Origin: NP936 sp002726085
Lineage (GTDB): Bacteria > Acidobacteriota > Vicinamibacteria > Vicinamibacterales > UBA8438
Assembly: GCA_036012905.1 (NCBI GenBank)
Contig: DASCQF010000105.1
Location: forward strand, 5,491-69,490
Length of the DNA stretch: 64,000 nucleotides
Direction of reading: 5' to 3'
Below, in pieces: positions 59,078 through 64,000 of the stretch; the first letter of the stretch is position 1; every line of letters starts with the position of its first letter. Under the pieces are notes generated by a model. That model saw nothing but the letters and a program-made list of their open reading frames with translations, was not told the DNA's origin and made no database searches. Made by a program: the position numbers and the translations under genes.

Positions 59078-61174
59078 TTGCTGGCGCCCGCGGTCCAAGA
59101 CCTTGTGATCAAACCTGTAACCATCGAACCAGAGCCGCCACATGCCCGGGTTGCGCCGACCCGCCTCGAAGCCCACGGGGTAGTTCGCGTCGACGACTAC
59201 TACTGGCTGCGTGAACGGGACAATCCGGAGGTCATTGCCTATCTAGAGGCGGAAAACGCCTATACGGGTGCGGTGATGGCCCCCACTGACGGATTGCAGG
59301 ACACGTTGTTTGCCGAGATCAAAGGCCGGATCAAGCAAACCGACATGTCGGTGCCATACCGGGAAGGGGACTTTGCATACCATACCCGCTACGAGGACGG
59401 TCGCGAGTATCCGATCTACTGCCGCACACCGATCGGCGAAGACGGCCGCGAGCAGGTGTTGATCGACGTCAATTTGCTGGCAGAGGGTCACGACTTCTGT
59501 CAGGTGTCAGGACGCCAAGTCAGCCCGAACCAGCAGCTACTCGCCTACGCGACCGACCTCGAGGGCCGGCGCATCCACACGATTCGCATCAAAGACCTGA
59601 CGACCGGTGACATCTTGACCGACGAGCTCACCGGGGTGACGGCGAACGTCGTCTGGGCGAACGACGGCCAGACTCTCTTCTATACCTGCCAGGACCCGAC
59701 GACGCTTCGCTGGTACCGGGTCTATCGTCACAGGCTGGGCACGCCGCAGGTGGACGACATCCTGGTCTACGAGGAGCCGGACGAGACGTTCAACTGCGAA
59801 GTGGGGAAAAGCCGGTCAAAGCGGTATCTGCTGATCGCGTCGTATCAGACCGTTTCCACCGAGTACCGTTATCTGGACGCCGATCGGCCGGATGGCTCGT
59901 TCACGGTGTTCGTGCCCCGAACGCGCGACCACGAGTATCACCTCGACCACTACCGCGACCATTTCTTCATCCGGACCAACCGTGACGCCCGCAACTTCAA
60001 GCTGATGGAGGCGGCGGACGGGCAGTGCGACCCGGAGGCATGGGTCGAGCTGATCCCGCACCGGGAGCACGTGCTGCTTGGCGGCTTCGAGCTGTTCCGA
60101 GACCATCTGGTGGTGCAGGAGCGCTGTAACGGGCTGGTTCAGCTGCGTGTGCGTCCTTGGGTGAAGCCGGGGGAGGGGGAGCACCTCATCGCGTTCGATG
60201 AGCCAACCTACGACTCATACTTCTTGACCAACCGGGAGGCGGACACACACGTGCTGCGGTTTGGCTATGAGTCACTGACCACACCCGTCTCGACATACGA
60301 CTACGACATGGTGGCTCGCATCCGGACCCTGCGGAAACGAGAGGAGGTTCTCGGCGATTTCGATCCGTCGTGGTATCGGGCCGAGCGGCTGACGGCAACG
60401 GCGCCAGACGGCGAATCGATTCCGATCTCACTCGTGGCCCGGGTCGGGACGCCGCGTGATGGGACGAACCCGCTGCTCCTGTATGGCTACGGCGCCTACG
60501 GCATCTCGATCGACGCCACGTTCGACTCGGCCCTGCTCAGTCTCCTCGACCGCGGCTTCGTGTTCGCCATCGCGCATGTGCGCGGAGGTCAGGAGCTCGG
60601 GCGCCGCTGGTATGATGAGGCCCGGCTGGGACGCAAGCCGAACACCTTTACCGATTTCATCGCCTGCGCGGAGCATCTCGTCACCGAGCGGCTGACGCGG
60701 CCGGAGCGGCTGTTCGCGATCGGTGGCAGCGCGGGCGGGCTGCTGGTGGGCGCCGTCATCAACATGCGTTCGGACCTGTTCGCCGGTGCGGTCGCGTTGG
60801 TGCCGTTCGTCGATGTCATGACGACCATGCTCGACGACAGCATCCCGTTGACGGCGGGCGAATACGATGAGTGGGGCAACCCGCACGAGCGGGCCGCCTT
60901 CGACGCCATGCTCGGCTATTCTCCTTACGACAACATCGAGGCGAAGGACTATCCCAGCCTGCTCGTGATGGCAGGGCTTCACGACTCGCAGGTGCAGTAC
61001 TGGGAGCCGGCGAAGTGGGTCGCGAAGCTGCGGGCGTTGAAGACCGATCAGAACCCGCTGGTGCTCAAGACCAACATGGACGCGGGACACGGCGGTGTTT
61101 CCGGCCGCTACCGCCAGTATCGGGAGACCGCGTTGCAGTACGCCTTCCTGCTCTCACAGGCTGGGATCGCATAA
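59078..61174 (+). CDS. ptrB: S9 prolyl oligopeptidase-family peptidase (oligopeptidase B-like)
   Basis: A 698-residue cytoplasmic serine peptidase; start TTG at 59078 or GTG at 59105, neither with a strong site. A beta-propeller fills the N-terminal 400 residues. The catalytic domain has the nucleophile GGSAGGLL near 550 and GYGAYG near 470. The Asp lies near MAGLHDSQVQYWEP (about 630) and the His in MDAGHGG (about 670). The tail and length fit oligopeptidase B, which cuts short peptides after basic residues. No signal peptide. Confidence 0.88.
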   Translation: MLAPAVQDLVIKPVTIEPEPPHARVAPTRLEAHGVVRVDDYYWLRERDNPEVIAYLEAENAYTGAVMAPTDGLQDTLFAEIKGRIKQTDMSVPYREGDFAYHTRYEDGREYPIYCRTPIGEDGREQVLIDVNLLAEGHDFCQVSGRQVSPNQQLLAYATDLEGRRIHTIRIKDLTTGDILTDELTGVTANVVWANDGQTLFYTCQDPTTLRWYRVYRHRLGTPQVDDILVYEEPDETFNCEVGKSRSKRYLLIASYQTVSTEYRYLDADRPDGSFTVFVPRTRDHEYHLDHYRDHFFIRTNRDARNFKLMEAADGQCDPEAWVELIPHREHVLLGGFELFRDHLVVQERCNGLVQLRVRPWVKPGEGEHLIAFDEPTYDSYFLTNREADTHVLRFGYESLTTPVSTYDYDMVARIRTLRKREEVLGDFDPSWYRAERLTATAPDGESIPISLVARVGTPRDGTNPLLLYGYGAYGISIDATFDSALLSLLDRGFVFAIAHVRGGQELGRRWYDEARLGRKPNTFTDFIACAEHLVTERLTRPERLFAIGGSAGGLLVGAVINMRSDLFAGAVALVPFVDVMTTMLDDSIPLTAGEYDEWGNPHERAAFDAMLGYSPYDNIEAKDYPSLLVMAGLHDSQVQYWEPAKWVAKLRALKTDQNPLVLKTNMDAGHGGVSGRYRQYRETALQYAFLLSQAGIA

Positions 61175-61248
61175 GACACATTTTCATAAGGGTTTAGGCT
61201 GTGCTCTGACCGCCGGGTCGGTTCTTGCCCTAAAGCCGTGCCACATGT

Positions 61249-63867
61249 GTGCCGAAAAGTGCAAATGTGAGAACACGGTACGCCAGCGCCATGCTGCTGG
61301 GCGCCTTCTTTCTGACCGGCGCCACCTCGCTCATCTTTGAAGTCGTCTGGACCCGCCTGCTGCTGCTGTCGCTGGGGACGACACCGGTGGCCATGAGTGT
61401 CGTCCTCGCCGCATTCATGGGGGGGATGGCGGGTGGCGCCTGGCTGGCCGGACGAGCTGTTATGAGGCGCGTGCCGCCAATCGCGGTCTACGTCGGGCTC
61501 GAGACATGGATCGGACTCTACGCGCTGGCGACGCCACTCGCGTTGCGGCTGGTCGATCTGGCGCCGTCGGATTTCCAGCTCGCGGTGGGGGTGCTCATCT
61601 TGTTGCCGGCGACGGTGGCGATGGGGACGTCGCTGCCGGTCTTGGTGCAGGTGCTCGACGCACGGTCGACGGCTCGCGCGACCACGGTCGGGTGGCTCTA
61701 TGCGGCCAACACGGCCGGGGGCGTGGCTGGTCCGCTGCTGACGGTCTTCATTCTCTTCCCGCTGGCCGGCCTGTCGCGGACGCTGATTGTCGCGGCGGTG
61801 GTCAATTTCCTTGTCGCAGGCGCGGTCTGGTGCGCGCGGTCCTGCTGGGCGAGCGCGTCGGCGCAGTGGCGCGCCGTGGTACCTGCTGGTGACGCACACC
61901 AGGAAGGGGTGACGGCAGACGTGCCGGTCCCCCGTCTGCTCTACGCGATACTCGCCGTTTCAGGCGGGACCGCCATGGTCTACGAGGTGGCCTGGAGCCG
62001 CACGCTCTCGATGGTCTATGGCTCGTCGGTCTATGGCGTGTCGATCATGCTGTCGACCTTCCTCGTCGGTATCGCGCTCGGGTCCTGGCTCGCGGCGACT
62101 CGAATTCGGCGACACCCGGCGACCTTGCTCGGTGCGGTGTGGTTGCTGGCTGGCTCGGCCTGGGCGGCGTTCGTCAGCCTCTGGGTCGGGGGGCGATTGC
62201 CGTTCCTGTTTCTCGATCTCTACCGCTTGGTCGGTGGTGGGACCACCGAGCTGTATGGTGTGCAGTTCCTGTTGGCTGCGCTCCTCATGCTTCCGGCCAC
62301 GGTCTGTCTCGGCGCGTTGCTGCCGGTGGTGGTCAGCCTGGCGCCGGCGTCGAGCAATGTGGGCGCACGCCCCGTAGTCTCGTCACTCTACGCTGCGAAC
62401 CTGCTCGGCTCGGCGACCGGCGCGCTCGTCGCGTCAGGAATGCTGTTGGCGAGCGTCGGGCTCAGCGTGTCGGTACAGGTCGGGGTGCTGGTCGCGCTCG
62501 GCTTGGCCCTGTTCGCCATGGTCCGACTGCCTGGGTCGCACCCCAGAACGATTGGGGCGACGCTGCTCGCCGTCCTGCTGGTGCTGGCGCTCGACAGCGG
62601 CGCGCGTCGGCTGGCGCTCAGCTTCGGGCTGTATCACGGCGCCCCGAGCTACGCCGACAACGACGATCGTGGTATCCGCGATCTACTCGCCTCGCACGAC
62701 CTGCTGTTCTACCGCGATGGGCCCACCGCGTCGGTCGCCGTCCAGCGGGTCGACCGCTTCGTGTTGATGAAGATCAATGGCAAGACCGATGCGTCGACCG
62801 GCGCAGGTGACATCGAGACCCAGACGCTGCTCGGGCACTTGCCACTGATGGCCGCGGAGCGGGCCGACCGGGTCGCGGTGGTCGGCTTTGGTAGCGGGAT
62901 GACCGCCGGTGCCGTGCTGACCCACCCGGTGCGCGAAGTCGACGCGTTCGAGATCGAGCCCGCTGTCGTCGAGGCGTCTCGCTACTTCGAGCCGATCAAC
63001 GGTCGTCCCCTCGACGATGATCGCCTCCGTCTCGTCATCGGCGACGCGCGGGGCGAACTGAGGCGAGACGCGCAGCCATACGACGTGATCATCTCCGAAC
63101 CATCGAACCCCTGGATCACTGGCGTCGCCAATCTCTTCACACGCGACTTCTTCGAGCTGACCGCGTCGCGACTGGCGCCGGGCGGCATCTTCGCCCAGTG
63201 GTTTCACCTGTATGGGATGTCGGAGGAGTCGGCCCGCGAGGTGATGGCGACGTTTCGAAGCGTGTACCCGCACGTGGTCGCCTTCAAGGACCGCGACCTC
63301 ATTCTCCTTGGCTCGGACAGTCCGATCGCCTTCTCGCTGGACCAGATGACGCGGCGGTTTGCCGACCCGGGCGTGCGGGCAAGTCTCGCCGAGGCCCATG
63401 TGCGGTACCCCACCGACCTGCTGGTGAAGCTCCGTCTCGACGAACGCGGGACGGCGGCATTCGCAGCCGGCGCGATGCTGAACACCGATGACAACATGCG
63501 GTTGGAGCTTGCCGCGCCTCGGACCCTGTATCAGGATCGGTTCGGCGTCATTCAGGCCGAGCTCGACCGGTATCGGCCGGCAGCGCTCGACCTGTTGACC
63601 GGTTACGAGTCGCCGGCCGCGGCAGAGTTCGAGCTTGCCGCCTCCTACTTCACGGCCGGGCACGACGATGCGGCGTTGCGACACTGCGAACGGGCGCTAG
63701 CGCTGGAGACCTCGTTCGAGGGATTGAAGCTGTTAGGGCAAATAGCCGAGAGAAGCGGTGACCGGCGTCGCGCGCGTCGCGCCTGGCAGCTTGCCCTTGC
63801 CACCGGTGGCGACCCCGCTCAGCGGGCGCTGGTCGAGGCCCTCCTCGGCACTGTGGAGCCCGCCTAG
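61249..63867 (+). CDS. Membrane-spanning spermidine-synthase-like fusion protein
   Basis: An 872-residue protein from a GTG. The first 450 or so residues hold a dozen or more hydrophobic helices of the 'fused MFS/spermidine synthase' type. The next 200 form a Rossmann methyltransferase-like domain with VVGFGSGMTAGAV near 540, DAFEIEPAVVEAS and ISEPSNPWITGVANLFT. The normal polyamine-synthase acid pair is replaced by SEPSNPW, so true spermidine synthesis is doubtful. The last 70 residues look like one TPR pair. The natural reaction is unknown; it stands alone. Confidence 0.8.
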   Translation: MPKSANVRTRYASAMLLGAFFLTGATSLIFEVVWTRLLLLSLGTTPVAMSVVLAAFMGGMAGGAWLAGRAVMRRVPPIAVYVGLETWIGLYALATPLALRLVDLAPSDFQLAVGVLILLPATVAMGTSLPVLVQVLDARSTARATTVGWLYAANTAGGVAGPLLTVFILFPLAGLSRTLIVAAVVNFLVAGAVWCARSCWASASAQWRAVVPAGDAHQEGVTADVPVPRLLYAILAVSGGTAMVYEVAWSRTLSMVYGSSVYGVSIMLSTFLVGIALGSWLAATRIRRHPATLLGAVWLLAGSAWAAFVSLWVGGRLPFLFLDLYRLVGGGTTELYGVQFLLAALLMLPATVCLGALLPVVVSLAPASSNVGARPVVSSLYAANLLGSATGALVASGMLLASVGLSVSVQVGVLVALGLALFAMVRLPGSHPRTIGATLLAVLLVLALDSGARRLALSFGLYHGAPSYADNDDRGIRDLLASHDLLFYRDGPTASVAVQRVDRFVLMKINGKTDASTGAGDIETQTLLGHLPLMAAERADRVAVVGFGSGMTAGAVLTHPVREVDAFEIEPAVVEASRYFEPINGRPLDDDRLRLVIGDARGELRRDAQPYDVIISEPSNPWITGVANLFTRDFFELTASRLAPGGIFAQWFHLYGMSEESAREVMATFRSVYPHVVAFKDRDLILLGSDSPIAFSLDQMTRRFADPGVRASLAEAHVRYPTDLLVKLRLDERGTAAFAAGAMLNTDDNMRLELAAPRTLYQDRFGVIQAELDRYRPAALDLLTGYESPAAAEFELAASYFTAGHDDAALRHCERALALETSFEGLKLLGQIAERSGDRRRARRAWQLALATGGDPAQRALVEALLGTVEPA

Positions 63868-64000
63868 ACAGAATGGCTGTCAGCTTGCGTCGGTCGCTCC
63901 GTCGGCGGCCGCCTGGCCTGGGTGACCTGCCTCTTGTTCCGGTCGTGGATTATGCGGAGTGTACGGCTTCGCACAGCGCCCCACAACAAGGAGGCAGGGC
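63868..64000 (+). other. Right edge, no supported gene
   Basis: An ATG at 63873 opens an Arg-rich frame to the window end, but with no ribosome-binding site or recognisable motif I do not call a gene. Confidence 0.4.

Noticed and set aside
63873..64000. Open plus-strand frame at the right edge
   Set aside because: Arg-rich, no ribosome-binding site and no motif; too short to support a gene call.

Overview
The window is G+C-rich DNA from a Gram-negative bacterium. Evidence for this is the outer-membrane proteins, lipoprotein signals, and the GlnD/GlnB/GlnE cascade. The DUF1800/DUF1501 pair, two TorF-like putative porins next to amtB, many phosphodiesterase/sulfatase-type enzymes and a fused ATP sulfurylase/APS kinase fit an Acidobacteriota (Vicinamibacteria-like) chromosome. 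That placement is inference from gene content only. I see no rRNA, tRNA, CRISPR array, phage or intact IS element. The layout is chromosomal housekeeping with tight, often ATGA-overlapping gene pairs.

Layout. 1-2.2 kb: end of a trehalose-synthase-type glycosyltransferase, its DUF5752 partner, and a tiny SEC-C protein. 2.3-3.3 kb: an aldo/keto reductase. 3.4-18.5 kb (minus strand): nitrogen assimilation, with glnD-glnB-glnA-glnE, two paralogous putative porins, glnK-amtB behind a good sigma-54 promoter, a sigma-54 activator, and gltD. 18.6-29.9 kb (minus strand): gltB under an overlapping LysR gene, then the sulfate-reduction operon DUF2061-cysH-siroheme genes-sulfite reductase-conserved hypothetical. 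30-40.2 kb: a sulfatase-like lipoprotein, a DUF2235 hydrolase, a membrane protein, two type I phosphodiesterase-like proteins and a sulfotransferase. 40.3-43.7 kb (plus strand): cysQ, sat-cysC and a DUF4202 protein. 43.9-64 kb: DUF1800/DUF1501, a bile-acid-type symporter, an EcsC protein, a small inverted-repeat element, several small DUF genes, phhB, an adenylate-forming enzyme with an aldehyde dehydrogenase, an ABC exporter pair, an S9 peptidase and a spermidine-synthase-like membrane fusion.

How the genes work together. Ammonium enters through AmtB (sensor GlnK) and is fixed by GlnA and GltBD. GlnD/GlnB/GlnE control GlnA by adenylylation, and its target tyrosine is present. Sulfate is activated by Sat-CysC. 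APS is reduced by CysH (APS-type cysteines) and sulfite by a siroheme reductase whose cofactor genes lie in the same operon. The PAPS branch can feed the sulfotransferase, and CysQ clears the product PAP.

The most interesting signal is upstream of the sulfate-reduction operon. A promoter-like sequence is followed almost at once by a 23-codon ORF with three consecutive cysteine codons and then by a strong intrinsic terminator. This looks like a cysteine-responsive, near-leaderless attenuator. Other notable signals are a family of heptamer-plus-hairpin repeats placed mainly just after stop codons, a phhB gene that appears to start at ATC, a perfect 14-bp inverted repeat before glnE, and a 166-bp terminal-inverted-repeat element.
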